From Candidatus Moraniibacteriota bacterium (GTDB taxonomy: Bacteria > Patescibacteriota > Minisyncoccia > Moranbacterales > GCA-2747515): DNA of 11,091 nt. Below, one piece after another: positions 1 through 5,769 of the stretch; within the stretch, counting starts at the first letter, position 1; each line of letters begins with the position of its first letter. The notes below the pieces were generated by a model that was not told the origin of the DNA, did not search any database, and was given only the letters and a program-made list of their open reading frames with translations. The position numbers and the translations under genes were made by a program. The DNA lies in contig JALVPE010000071.1 of the NCBI GenBank assembly GCA_027031945.1, positions 444-11,534 on the forward strand. The letters run 5' to 3'.

Positions 1-899
1 AAACAATACTAACAATTATCCCAAAAACTATTTGGAAGCCAGAAACAAAATATTCCATTGCACTTCCACATAATTCACGAAAAGCATCAGAGGAAGTGTC
101 TACAATTTTTTCCTTTGAAACAATTTCATACCCACGCATTATTGCAACAAACATTCCAAAAGCAAATAATCAATATATAAACGAAGGAGAAGAAATTTTA
201 ATAACTTTTGACAGAAATGTTGATAATTTTGATTTACAAGCCGTTATTAGACCCGCTTTACAATCTGAACAAAATTATGATGCACAAACTAAGACATTGC
301 ATGTAAAAATATTAAAACGAAGCAACGTTTATAAGGGTTTTCATGATTTAACATTGTTTGCAAAGCATAAGAGTCAAAAAAATACACAATATTATCCGAT
401 AGATTCAATGACATTTAATACTTTATTACCTCAACCAGAAACATATCCTAAACAATTTGATGAGCGTCTCAAAGTCGCAGCAGAATCAACTGCACCTAAA
501 ATTAAAGTCGGTAAATATATAGATGTTAATTTGAAAGCACAAATCACAACACTGTTTGAGGATGGTAAGTTTATCACTAATTTTGTAGATTCTACAGGAG
601 CAGTTGATACACCAACACCAACTGGAGAATATCAAATATATAATAAAAATCCATATGCACTATCTAATATGTTTCAAGTATATTTGCCATATTGGATGGC
701 GTTTACTCCAGATGGTTTGTATGGTTTTCATGGGTTAATTGTTTGGCCGGAAGGACATGAGGATATGCCACAAGGTGGAAAAGAAAGTAAAAAAAATATA
801 GGTAATGCGGTCTCTGCCGGTTGTGTAAGACATGATGCTCAAAATTCCAAATTTTTATACGATTGGGCAGACATTGGCACAAAAGTGGTTATTTACTAA
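1..899 (+). CDS. L,D-transpeptidase (YkuD) with Ig-like repeats, 5' partial
   Basis: The frame is open to the first base of the window (first whole codon at base 3), so the GTG at 96 is internal and the true start lies outside. The visible part begins with what looks like the end of an Ig-like (SbsA-type) domain closing in IFSFETIS. A second Ig-like segment follows, from about YPRIIATN to TFNTLL. The C-terminal half is a YkuD L,D-transpeptidase domain: the FHG motif (about 729-737) and the catalytic motif SAGCVR, with the nucleophilic Cys at 822-824. These enzymes act outside the membrane, forming 3-3 peptidoglycan cross-links or attaching proteins to the wall. Export is inferred, because the N-terminus is not visible. 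It converges with ldh across a shared terminator. Confidence is high for the family and low for the exact substrate. Confidence 0.9.
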   Translation, partial: TILTIIPKTIWKPETKYSIALPHNSRKASEEVSTIFSFETISYPRIIATNIPKANNQYINEGEEILITFDRNVDNFDLQAVIRPALQSEQNYDAQTKTLHVKILKRSNVYKGFHDLTLFAKHKSQKNTQYYPIDSMTFNTLLPQPETYPKQFDERLKVAAESTAPKIKVGKYIDVNLKAQITTLFEDGKFITNFVDSTGAVDTPTPTGEYQIYNKNPYALSNMFQVYLPYWMAFTPDGLYGFHGLIVWPEGHEDMPQGGKESKKNIGNAVSAGCVRHDAQNSKFLYDWADIGTKVVIY

Positions 900-908
900 C
901 AAGAAATA

Positions 909-941
909 AAAACAACTCTAAAAAAATTAGAGTTGTTTTTA
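909..941. terminator. Bidirectional intrinsic terminator
   Basis: The arms AACAACTCTAA (911-921) and TTAGAGTTGTT (927-937) enclose a short A-rich loop, with a T-run after the 3' arm and an A-run before the 5' arm. It can therefore terminate both the transpeptidase gene and the convergent ldh gene. Confidence 0.88.
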
Positions 942-955
942 TAAGAATACAAATT

Positions 956-1879
956 TTATTTTAAAAGTGTTTTGTATACTTTTTCAAGAGTCTTGGCAGA
1001 ATTATGCAGATCTTCTTGTTCTTTTTCGGATAATTCAATACAGATTCTTCCCATAATTCCACTGCGTCCTACTATTGCAGGCATACTCAAACACACATCT
1101 TCCAATCCAAATGCTCCTACCATAGCATGAGAAACAGGTATTACAGTTTTTTTGTTGTGTAATATGTGATGAACTAAATAACTGGCACCTGCTCCAATTC
1201 CATAATATGTGGATTGTTTTCCTTCTATGATAGTATAAGCTGCATTTTTTGCTTTTTGGAAGATTTCTTCTTTATCACTCTCGTTTAATCTATTGCATGT
1301 ACCAAGTTTCATATTACCAATTGCAGCCGTGCTCCAAACAGGAAATTCACTATCTCCATGTTCACCCAAAATATATGCATGAATGCTTTTGGGGTTGATA
1401 TCCATCTTTTGTCCTATTAAATGACGAAATCTAGAGCTGTCCAGCAGAGTACCTGTTCCCATAATCTGATCTTTTTTATCAGGAAACATATCAATTGCAA
1501 GTCTAGTCAAAATATCTACCGGATTTGTCACCATAACAAGCACAGTATCAGGATTTTTTTCAAAAATCTGTGGCACAATGCTCTGTATAATTTTTGCATT
1601 CTTTTCTACTAAATCAAGTCTACTTTCACCAGGCTTTTGCGCTGCTCCACAGGTTATCACCACTACAGCACTGTCAACACAGTCCTCATAATCCCCAATT
1701 TTAACCTCAGTCTGACCCACAAAAGGCACAGCATGTTGCAAATCCATCACCTGAGATGCTACAAGTTGTTCATTTATATCAATAATGGCAATTTCTTCAG
1801 CACTATCTCGCATAACAAGACTATACGCAATAGTGGAGCCCACCATTCCAGCTCCAATTATAGTTACTTTATTTTTCAT
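956..1879 (-). CDS. ldh: L-lactate dehydrogenase
   Basis: This 307-aa protein has the normal length for the LDH/MDH family and catalyses NADH-dependent pyruvate to lactate interconversion in the cytosol, the usual NAD+-regenerating end step of fermentation. Visible motifs: Rossmann GAGMVG (residues 9-14), NAD-ribose Asp34 in AIIDIN, the specificity loop QKPGESRLDL with Gln81 (Gln favours lactate dehydrogenase; malate dehydrogenases have Arg there) and Arg87, TNPVD (118-122), LDSSRFR with Asp147 and substrate-binding Arg150, and catalytic His174 in GEHGDSEFP. The Shine-Dalgarno is weak (AAGG about 10 nt before ATG). It appears monocistronic, with its own extended -10 promoter upstream. Confidence 0.96.
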   Translation of the reverse strand: MKNKVTIIGAGMVGSTIAYSLVMRDSAEEIAIIDINEQLVASQVMDLQHAVPFVGQTEVKIGDYEDCVDSAVVVITCGAAQKPGESRLDLVEKNAKIIQSIVPQIFEKNPDTVLVMVTNPVDILTRLAIDMFPDKKDQIMGTGTLLDSSRFRHLIGQKMDINPKSIHAYILGEHGDSEFPVWSTAAIGNMKLGTCNRLNESDKEEIFQKAKNAAYTIIEGKQSTYYGIGAGASYLVHHILHNKKTVIPVSHAMVGAFGLEDVCLSMPAIVGRSGIMGRICIELSEKEQEDLHNSAKTLEKVYKTLLK

Positions 1880-1942
1880 ATTTTATGCGCCTTAACTTTT
1901 TAAGAGTAAAGGCATATTATTTATATTTGTTTAACTATTATA

Positions 1943-1951
1943 ATTATAGCA
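1943..1951 (-). promoter_or_regulatory. Extended -10 promoter of ldh
   Basis: On the minus strand the sequence reads TGCTATAAT, a perfect extended -10 element, about 64 bases before the ldh start codon. No good TTGACA is present at -35, which is typical of extended -10 promoters. A second TATAAT-like hexamer overlaps just downstream. Confidence 0.6.
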
Positions 1952-1984
1952 CAATTATTAGCGTCTTTAAAAACCATACAACAT

Positions 1985-2074
1985 AATCATTCACATTTCT
2001 TCTTTGTCATTCCAGAAACCTGCCTTTACCGGCAGGCAGGTGTTTATTTCTTCATAAGCGACTAGCGAATGATT
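1985..2074. repeat. REP/MITE-like palindromic element
   Basis: Outer arms AATCATTC (1985-1992) and GAATGATT (2067-2074) enclose a core hairpin of ACCTGCC (2018-2024) pairing with GGCAGGT (2035-2041). An overlapping alternative pairs CCTGCC with GGCAGG. It contains the GTCATTCC string also found in the loops of the inverted repeats near 3565 and 4773. It is non-coding and lies between ldh and the next gene. Similar CCTGCC/GGCAGG hairpins are, to my knowledge, frequent in CPR genomes. Confidence 0.65.
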
Positions 2075-2133
2075 AGAAACAACATTGTCTGTAATCTTTT
2101 TAAAAAATTGCAAAATACTTGCAAAAATAATAC

Positions 2134-2160
2134 TTGACATTTGAGGGGGGGTGATAAAAT
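2134..2160 (+). promoter_or_regulatory. Promoter of the 2171 gene
   Basis: TTGACA (2134-2139), a 15-base spacer containing a run of seven G, then TGATAAAAT, an extended -10 with TAAAAT at 2155-2160. Transcription would begin about 2166-2171, at or next to the ATG, which suggests a leaderless mRNA. The short spacer is a weakness. Confidence 0.55.
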
Positions 2161-2170
2161 TAAAATATAA

Positions 2171-2761
2171 ATGTTAATAAAAAATATTATGACAGAACCA
2201 AAAATGCCAACACCAGAAGAAATGGCAAAAATTGAAAAATCTCGTACAATATCAGATGCAGAGTTGTTAAAGGAAGGCGCTGAATATACTGTTGATGATG
2301 GTGATAAAAAGCGATTAGAACTTACTGAAAAACAAAAACGAGAAATAAAGATAAATATGGAAGAAGAAGCTTATCAGGAGGAGCTTATTGAAGAATTTGC
2401 TAATAGGGTTTTACCAGGTGGTCAAAACCCATCATTTTATGCAGATATGTCTCAAAAAATTAGAGAAACTACTCAATGGAAAACAATTAGATTTCCAAGT
2501 AAGGGCTCCTCAGAATTATGTTTAATACTTGATGGATTAGCTGCAAGGCAAGCTGTATCAGACTTAAGGAATAATGCTCTCATGGGAAAGACTTTGACTG
2601 AAAAAGAAGTTGCCAATACTGTTAAATATCTTGAAATAGCTATAAAATCAGCTCAAAATCCTTATGAACAAAATTGGTTTGAAAATCAACTTAAAAGAAT
2701 TAAAGATAAAACCCTAGAAGAAGTACAAGATGACTTTGAAAAAGCAAATTCTTTATATTAA
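2171..2761 (+). CDS. Unknown acidic helical protein, 196 aa
   Basis: I do not recognise the family. The product is charged, largely helical in composition and has no signal peptide, membrane segment or Cys motif, so a cytosolic protein is likely. Residues 1-75 are rich in Glu and Lys and look disordered or coiled. Residues 80-196 look folded and contain the string LCLILDGLAARQAVSDLRNN. There is no Shine-Dalgarno before the first ATG or before the alternative ATG at 2189. With a promoter ending at 2160 the mRNA is probably leaderless. It ends at a hairpin terminator shared with the opposing small gene. It belongs to the flank rather than the island, judging by strand and AT-rich composition. 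Confidence 0.8.
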   Translation: MLIKNIMTEPKMPTPEEMAKIEKSRTISDAELLKEGAEYTVDDGDKKRLELTEKQKREIKINMEEEAYQEELIEEFANRVLPGGQNPSFYADMSQKIRETTQWKTIRFPSKGSSELCLILDGLAARQAVSDLRNNALMGKTLTEKEVANTVKYLEIAIKSAQNPYEQNWFENQLKRIKDKTLEEVQDDFEKANSLY

Positions 2762-2799
2762 TGTAAAGAATGTAAGTGTATAAAAAGTCTTAAAATTTT

Positions 2800-2831
2800 A
2801 AAAGCAGTTAGAATTATTCTAACTGCTTTTT
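2800..2831. terminator. Bidirectional terminator at the island edge
   Basis: A 14-bp arm AAAAGCAGTTAGAA (2800-2813) pairs with TTCTAACTGCTTTT (2817-2830) around a 3-base loop, with T-runs on both strands. It ends the plus-strand gene at 2761. The stop codon of the minus-strand 50-aa gene (2814-2816) lies inside it, so it also ends the minus-strand island operon. Confidence 0.88.
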
Positions 2832-2966
2832 CCATTGCAATTTTTCGCGTTTACGATTGTAGCCGTGTTTACCCTTGCGACTACCATGTGCTCCGCCTTT
2901 GTGACGGAGTGCTTCCACCGCGCTAGGGTGGAGACGAGGTTTAATATATTCCAATTTTTTCTTCAT
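2814..2966 (-). CDS. Small basic protein of 50 aa, unknown
   Basis: This ORF starts with ATG at 2966 after a strong Shine-Dalgarno (AGGAGG, 5 bases upstream) embedded in the last codons of the preceding membrane-peptide gene. The stop of that gene and this ATG are separated by one base, which implies translational coupling. The product is very basic, with a central Gly/His/Lys/Arg stretch (about residues 22-42, including KGGAHGSRKGKHGYNRKR), so nucleic-acid or ribosome binding is possible, but I do not recognise a family. Its stop lies inside the terminator hairpin. The start signals make it more convincing than its length suggests. Confidence 0.7.
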   Translation of the reverse strand: MKKKLEYIKPRLHPSAVEALRHKGGAHGSRKGKHGYNRKREKLQWKKQLE

Positions 2967-2967
2967 T

Positions 2968-3132
2968 TTAACCTCCTAAGAAGTGTTGAATAATGACATG
3001 GCTAATGTGAACATCAAGCCACCTACCAATCAATAATACACTCAGTGTGAGTGGTGGTGCAATAATCACACCAATAATGACTCCAATACACATATCAACA
3101 AGCATTCCACAATAAAACAAAAAGTTTTTCAT
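2968..3132 (-). CDS. Single-pass membrane peptide, 54 aa
   Basis: ATG at 3132 is preceded by GAGGT with a 5-base gap. Residues about 15-36 form one hydrophobic segment (GVIIGVIIAPPLTLSVLLIG), followed by an amphipathic tail rich in His and Ile. It ends in GG, because the final codons double as the Shine-Dalgarno of the next gene. A holin-like, toxin-like or small envelope peptide are all possible, and nothing distinguishes them here. It forms a coupled pair with the 50-aa basic protein and follows the CxxC protein gene by 54 bases. Confidence 0.65.
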   Translation of the reverse strand: MKNFLFYCGMLVDMCIGVIIGVIIAPPLTLSVLLIGRWLDVHISHVIIQHFLGG

Positions 3133-3186
3133 GCTCTACCTCATTTTGTTAAGATTGTTGATAACCCAGAAATATTAAACTGGGAG

Positions 3187-3504
3187 TTATGATGGCAGAC
3201 ATGCTAAGCAAAAATTCTTGCCAATAGCAACCTTTCTGATTCTCTTGAGATCAGGGCGTACAGGTTCCATATCATCAAGAAAAATAGAATATGCGCTCTT
3301 GATTTCAGTGATTTTGAACACGCGACCGTATTCACAGCACTGGCATTGAGAGCACTTGCCCTCAGAGGCTTTTACTATATAGGTGATGGTTGTTCCGATT
3401 CCATCCCTACTTGAGTTAACCTTCATCTCAAAAGAGGTTTTTTTGGCGGAAGAACGTTTCCGCCACTGCTTTTTTGGTTGATATGGCCGGGTGTGTCGTC
3501 TCAT
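3187..3504 (-). CDS. Basic CxxC protein, paralogue 1 (105 aa)
   Basis: The basic N-terminus (residues 1-22, seven Lys/Arg between 10 and 22) is followed by a beta-rich segment and two Cys pairs: CSQCQCC (Cys51, 54, 56, 57) and CLAC (Cys99, 102). The spacing suggests one zinc site built from the two CxxC knuckles. Between them lies the conserved LDDMEPVRPD. The product is nearly the same as that of 4396-4707, so the genes are a duplication that includes the leader and the upstream inverted repeat. Shine-Dalgarno AGGAG lies 6 bases before ATG. I do not recognise the family. A small nucleic-acid-binding or regulatory role is only inferred from charge and CxxC motifs. Confidence 0.82.
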   Translation of the reverse strand: MRRHTRPYQPKKQWRKRSSAKKTSFEMKVNSSRDGIGTTITYIVKASEGKCSQCQCCEYGRVFKITEIKSAYSIFLDDMEPVRPDLKRIRKVAIGKNFCLACLPS

Positions 3505-3541
3505 GACAATCTCCTTTTGAAATTGTGAGAAAATTATTTCC

Positions 3542-3613
3542 CTCTAAAATATTTCTAATCAATTGTCATTCCTTTTTTTAAAGGAAAGACGATGGATTAA
3601 AAACATTTTAGAG
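3542..3613. repeat. Long-arm inverted repeat A
   Basis: Arms CTCTAAAATATTT (3542-3554) and AAACATTTTAGAG (3601-3613) pair at 12 of 13 positions. The left arm is preceded by the signature TTATTTCCCTCT (3534-3545). The loop holds a smaller hairpin, GTCATTCCTTT with AAAGGAAAGAC, apparently a decayed relative of the REP in element B. It lies just upstream, on the minus strand, of the CxxC gene starting at 3504. Confidence 0.75.
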
Positions 3614-3635
3614 AAAAGCGAAGTTTTCTCTTTTG
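3610..3635 (+). terminator. Hairpin next to element A, terminator-like on plus strand
   Basis: AGAGAAAA (3610-3617) pairs with TTTTCTCT (3624-3631) around GCGAAG, followed by TTTT. The first four bases are shared with the right arm of element A, so the two structures compete. No plus-strand gene lies upstream, so it would only stop antisense transcription. Confidence 0.5.
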
Positions 3636-3754
3636 TAATACAATCAGATTTGGGCTTTCACCTCCGCTTTCTGATGTATCACTCAGTGTTTTTTAATAAC
3701 CCAGAAACATCTAAAACTGGGAATCCTGTGACCACTAACTCTTTGAACTACGAG

Positions 3755-4084
3755 CTAGCGTCCGAGACTGCGACAGCCGATAATCTGGCCGTTTTCGTCG
3801 CGGACAACCTCAGCCGGAACAAGGAGGTCACTACGGCTAGCCTTGGCTGACTTTACCAATTGACTAACTACGTAGTAAACACCCTCTTCGTAGTCCGGGA
3901 GACCAGTGGCCTCATCAAACTCCGTCCGAGAGGTCGGTACACCGTCCAATTCCTCGCAAGGAACCGTCTCAGCCCGAAGGCGGATCAGGTCCTCAACGGG
4001 GCATGCGGGAAAGGTACGTACTACTGCACCGTCCGCATCCACGATGTGGATTGGATGGGGGGTTTTGTTGATAATAGTGGTCAT
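3755..4084 (-). CDS. Phage-type conserved protein with NKTPHPI N-terminus, 109 aa
   Basis: The pattern MTTIINKTPHPIHIVD, followed by a variable middle, GLPDYEEGVYYVVSQLV (61-77) and VPAEVVRDENGQIIGCR (89-105), matches my memory of small proteins common in phages and mobile regions of Actinobacteria and other high-GC bacteria. Their function is unknown to me. The start is secure, with GGAGG seven bases before ATG. Base composition is clearly GC-richer than its neighbours and codons differ (GAC, GTC, CGG frequent), suggesting recent horizontal transfer. It follows a minus-strand terminator at 4223-4255, so it probably has its own promoter or is reached by read-through. A weak CCCAG/CTGGG hairpin follows the stop. 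Confidence 0.82.
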   Translation of the reverse strand: MTTIINKTPHPIHIVDADGAVVRTFPACPVEDLIRLRAETVPCEELDGVPTSRTEFDEATGLPDYEEGVYYVVSQLVKSAKASRSDLLVPAEVVRDENGQIIGCRSLGR

Positions 4085-4222
4085 AAGGCCACCTCCATAC
4101 TCATTACGGAGAGTAGGAAACAGTTTATTCTCAGAATTTCATTTGTGCAGATTGTACACAAACTTATATCCGATATTCACTGTTTTCAACAACCGCTTGC
4201 ACTCAAATGGTGTACAAGAACC

Positions 4223-4255
4223 AAAAAAGAGCTTTCTACCATAGAAAAGCTCTTT
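4223..4255 (-). terminator. Minus-strand intrinsic terminator
   Basis: On the minus strand AAGAGCTTTTCTA pairs with TAGAAAGCTCTT (one bulge) around a 3-base loop, then six T. It would end transcription from the CxxC gene at 4396-4707, before the phage-type gene. Confidence 0.75.
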
Positions 4256-4282
4256 GCATGACTTTTAACTTCAAATAATATC

Positions 4283-4352
4283 TAAACACTACTAAAAATA
4301 TTATTGAAGAAAAGTCTTGCAAGGAACTTTCCTGTAAATCTTGTAGTGTTTA
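4283..4352. repeat. Inverted repeat between islands' genes, possible diverged seventh element
   Basis: TAAACACTAC (4283-4292) and GTAGTGTTTA (4343-4352) are perfect 10-bp arms around a 50-base interior that contains AGGAA/TTCCT. It lacks the CCCTCT signature. It may be a degenerate member of the A-F set or simply a 3'-UTR structure. Confidence 0.4.
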
Positions 4353-4361
4353 AATTTGTGT

Positions 4362-4390
4362 ATAGTGACAGAATAATATTCTGTCACTAT
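4362..4390. repeat. Perfect 29-bp palindrome after the CxxC gene
   Basis: Arms ATAGTGACAGAATA and TATTCTGTCACTAT meet around a single central A, ending 5 bases from the stop codon of the 4396 gene. There is no T-run on the minus strand, so it is more likely an mRNA 3'-end stabilising hairpin or a protein-binding dyad than a terminator. Confidence 0.6.
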
Positions 4391-4395
4391 GATTT

Positions 4396-4707
4396 TTAAT
4401 CGGGCAGACATGCCAGGCAAAAATTTTTGCCAACAGCAGTCCTTTTAATTCTCTTGGTGTCAGGGCGCACGGGCTCCATGTCATCAAGAGAATACATCTT
4501 TGCAATGCCAGTGATTTTGAATACGCGACCGTATTCATCACACTGGCATTGAGAGCACTTGCTCTCAGAGACCTTTACCACATAAGTGATAACGGTCTCT
4601 ACCCCACTTCTATTTGAGACAACTCTCATCTCAAAAGAAGTTTTCTTAGCGGAAGATTGCTTCCTCCACTGCCTTTTTGGCCGATGCGGCCGGGTGTGTC
4701 GTCTCAT
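4396..4707 (-). CDS. Basic CxxC protein, paralogue 2 (103 aa)
   Basis: This is a diverged copy of the 3187-3504 product, sharing the opening MRRHTRP, SSAKKTSFEM, KCSQCQC (Cys51, 54, 56), EYGRVFKIT, LDDMEPVRPD and GKNFCLACLP (Cys97, 100). It has one Cys fewer (Asp at residue 57 instead of Cys) and a two-residue gap near residue 73, so the four CxxC cysteines are the likely metal ligands and Cys57 of paralogue 1 is dispensable. AGGAGG lies 5 bases before ATG. Conserved residues against changed third positions indicate purifying selection, so both copies are probably functional. No family is recognised. Confidence 0.82.
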   Translation of the reverse strand: MRRHTRPHRPKRQWRKQSSAKKTSFEMRVVSNRSGVETVITYVVKVSESKCSQCQCDEYGRVFKITGIAKMYSLDDMEPVRPDTKRIKRTAVGKNFCLACLPD

Positions 4708-4748
4708 GACAACCTCCTTTTTGAAAAAATTGTGAGAAAATTATTTCC

Positions 4749-4814
4749 CTCTAAAATATTTCTAATCAATTGTCATTCCCGCGAAGGCGGGAATCTAGTA
4801 AAAATATTTTAGAG
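4749..4814. repeat. Long-arm inverted repeat B
   Basis: CTCTAAAATATTT (4749-4761) and AAATATTTTAGAG (4802-4814) are perfect 13-bp arms, with TTATTTCCCTCT at 4741-4752. The loop carries a REP hairpin, ATTCCCGC with GCGGGAAT (4775-4794). Upstream on the minus strand of the CxxC gene at 4707. It is nearly identical in arms and flanks to element A, so A and B are one duplication. Confidence 0.8.
4772..4795. repeat. REP hairpin GTCATTCCCGC inside element B
   Basis: GTCATTCCCGCGAAGGCGGG followed by AATC is a repeat type seen widely across bacteria. Here it occupies the loop of element B, while the corresponding place in element A has only a degraded hairpin starting with the same GTCATTCC. Confidence 0.6.
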
Positions 4815-4836
4815 AAAAGCGAAGTTTTCTCTTTTT
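4811..4836 (+). terminator. Hairpin next to element B, terminator-like on plus strand
   Basis: AGAGAAAA (4811-4818) pairs with TTTTCTCT (4825-4832) around GCGAAG, followed by four more T. It shares AGAG with the right arm of element B. It is the same structure as at 3610-3635 with a better T-run. Confidence 0.55.
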
Positions 4837-4860
4837 CAAAGTTTCGTCAGCTTTTTAAAC

Positions 4861-4923
4861 GTGGGCTTCCTCCACAGTATACGTCCGTTAAATTTAAAAG
4901 CCGGACGGCGGATTTCTCTCCGC
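4861..4923. other. Three consecutive GC-rich hairpins
   Basis: GTGG/CCAC (4861-4875), CGTCCG/CGGACG (4882-4907) and GCGGA/TCCGC (4908-4923) follow each other directly in otherwise AT-rich DNA, just after the stop of the zinc-knuckle gene on the minus strand. This could be a 3'-UTR structure or part of a structured RNA. No ORF with start signals covers it. Confidence 0.45.
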
Positions 4924-4926
4924 GGG

Positions 4927-5130
4927 TTATGTAAAATTTAACTCCTGAACACGTTCTGTCATTCTTGAGCTGGCATAAACCATCCTTGCACCTTTGCAAA
5001 CAGGGCAAGGACAATTAGGGAAATCCCAATCTTCACCCCCTCCATTACATTCGGAGCAGACAATTTTTTCATTGGGATATACAATAAAAGTTTTGTATTT
5101 GCCCTTGGGGCTATCAGGATCCTTATGCAT
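4927..5130 (-). CDS. DnaJ-type zinc-knuckle mini-protein, 67 aa
   Basis: Two CxxCxG knuckles are visible: CSECNGGG (Cys25, Cys28) and CPVCKGA (Cys42, Cys45), with an extra Cys40. This is the DnaJ cysteine-rich motif reduced to one zinc site, as in other small zinc-ribbon proteins. There is no J domain, so it is not a chaperone. A protein- or nucleic-acid-binding role is inferred. ATG at 5130 follows AAGGAA with a 6-base gap. The gene lies directly downstream of inverted repeat C on the minus strand and belongs to the array of small genes. The family is not recognised beyond the motif. Confidence 0.75.
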   Translation of the reverse strand: MHKDPDSPKGKYKTFIVYPNEKIVCSECNGGGEDWDFPNCPCPVCKGARMVYASSRMTERVQELNFT

Positions 5131-5170
5131 AATAATTTCCTTGGCATAAGGTTGTAAGGAAGTTATTTCC

Positions 5171-5208
5171 CTCTAGTATTTTACAAAAAACTTTATAAAA
5201 TATTAGAG
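5171..5208. repeat. Long-arm inverted repeat C
   Basis: CTCTAGTATTTTACAAA (5171-5187) pairs with TTTATAAAATATTAGAG (5192-5208) at 15 of 17 positions (the other two are G/T and C/A) around a 4-base loop. Signature TTATTTCCCTCT at 5163-5174. A second hairpin, GGAGATA/TATCTCC (5212-5236), abuts it. It precedes the zinc-knuckle gene on the minus strand. The arm differs from A and B in sequence yet still pairs. Confidence 0.8.
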
Positions 5209-5329
5209 AGAGGAGATATCAATGATTGGTATCTCCAAGAATTGTGTGTGTTTGAGGCGTCTGATGTGTTCAGTTTTTATCCCTTTGGAACACACTTAAT
5301 CCATTTGTTGCTTCCTGCTTACAATTCAT

Positions 5330-5479
5330 TTATAAACGAGGATTGAGAAATTGGGCTAGATTTCTCTGATGATGGTTGCAACAGACCACCGGTCCTGTGC
5401 CCACAGGTACTTGCACCAGGCCAATCTTTTTTGATTGGTTTGTCCTGGTTGCTTCAAGTTTGAACTTGTGGAAGTACAC
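5330..5479 (-). CDS. Possible 49-aa protein with GTG start
   Basis: Downstream of element D on the minus strand, GTG at 5479 follows GGGAGG with a 4-base gap, a strong Shine-Dalgarno, and the frame runs 49 codons to TAA. The product is basic at the N-terminus and then beta-rich, with IGLVQVPVGTGPVVCC (about residues 19-34) and a CCNHH cluster. The frame is open for a further 30 or so codons upstream without an ATG. The same DNA is hairpin-rich (for example 5413-5452), so a structured RNA is the alternative. The stop TAA is followed at once by an in-frame ATG and 18 more codons. No family recognised. Confidence 0.4.
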   Translation of the reverse strand: MYFHKFKLEATRTNQSKKIGLVQVPVGTGPVVCCNHHQRNLAQFLNPRL

Positions 5480-5579
5480 TACTCCTCCCACATCCCTTCC
5501 TAGTAGGATTTTGGATACAATCCAGGGCCCGAGATCAAGGCCTAGCTTATTTTTGATAAGTGTTAAAACTTTATTTTCC

Positions 5580-5703
5580 CTCTAACACTTCACAAAGGTT
5601 TAATTTGAGCATGTTTAGACATAAAAAAACTTCGCAAAAAAAATTTATGTCCTTAAATTATGATTTTTCATAATTCATCTCAACCTTTGCGAAGTTGTTA
5701 GAG
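5580..5703. repeat. Long-arm inverted repeat D, branched
   Basis: The left arm (5580-5600, starting CTCTAACACTTC and ending AAAGGTT) pairs with 5682-5703 (AACCTTTG, then GAAG, then TGTTAGAG): 20 base pairs with one bulge and one mismatch. Inside are two perfect hairpins, GACATAAA/TTTATGTC (5618-5651) and AATTATGA/TCATAATT (5656-5675), giving a multi-branch structure. The signature TTATTTTCCCTCT is at 5571-5583. An alternative partner of the left arm, AAGTGTTA (5558-5565) with TAACACTT (5583-5590), competes. Confidence 0.8.
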
Positions 5704-5730
5704 AGAGGATAAAATGATACGGTTTTATCC

Positions 5731-5769
5731 CAAATATATTTTACAAATTGGATTTATAAAATATATTTG
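5731..5769. repeat. Long-arm inverted repeat E
   Basis: CAAATATATTTTACAAA (5731-5747) pairs with TTTATAAAATATATTTG (5753-5769) at 16 of 17 positions. Its inner part (TATTTTACAAA) matches element C, but the outer signature has become TTTTATCCCAAA. It abuts the hairpin GGATAAAA/TTTTATCC (5707-5730) that separates it from element D. It has no gene of its own between it and D. Confidence 0.7.

Noticed and set aside
1421..1903. Plus-strand ORFs of 63 and 88 codons
   Set aside because: They are antisense to ldh, rich in His, Asn and Ser as expected of a shadow frame, and lack ribosome binding sites.
3860..4261. Plus-strand ORFs of 133 and 112 codons
   Set aside because: They overlap the well-supported phage-type gene on the other strand and owe their length to its GC-rich codons; no start signals.
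4837..4940. 35-codon basic frame on the minus strand after the zinc-knuckle gene
   Set aside because: It has no ATG, GTG or TTG with a ribosome binding site and coincides with the three hairpins.
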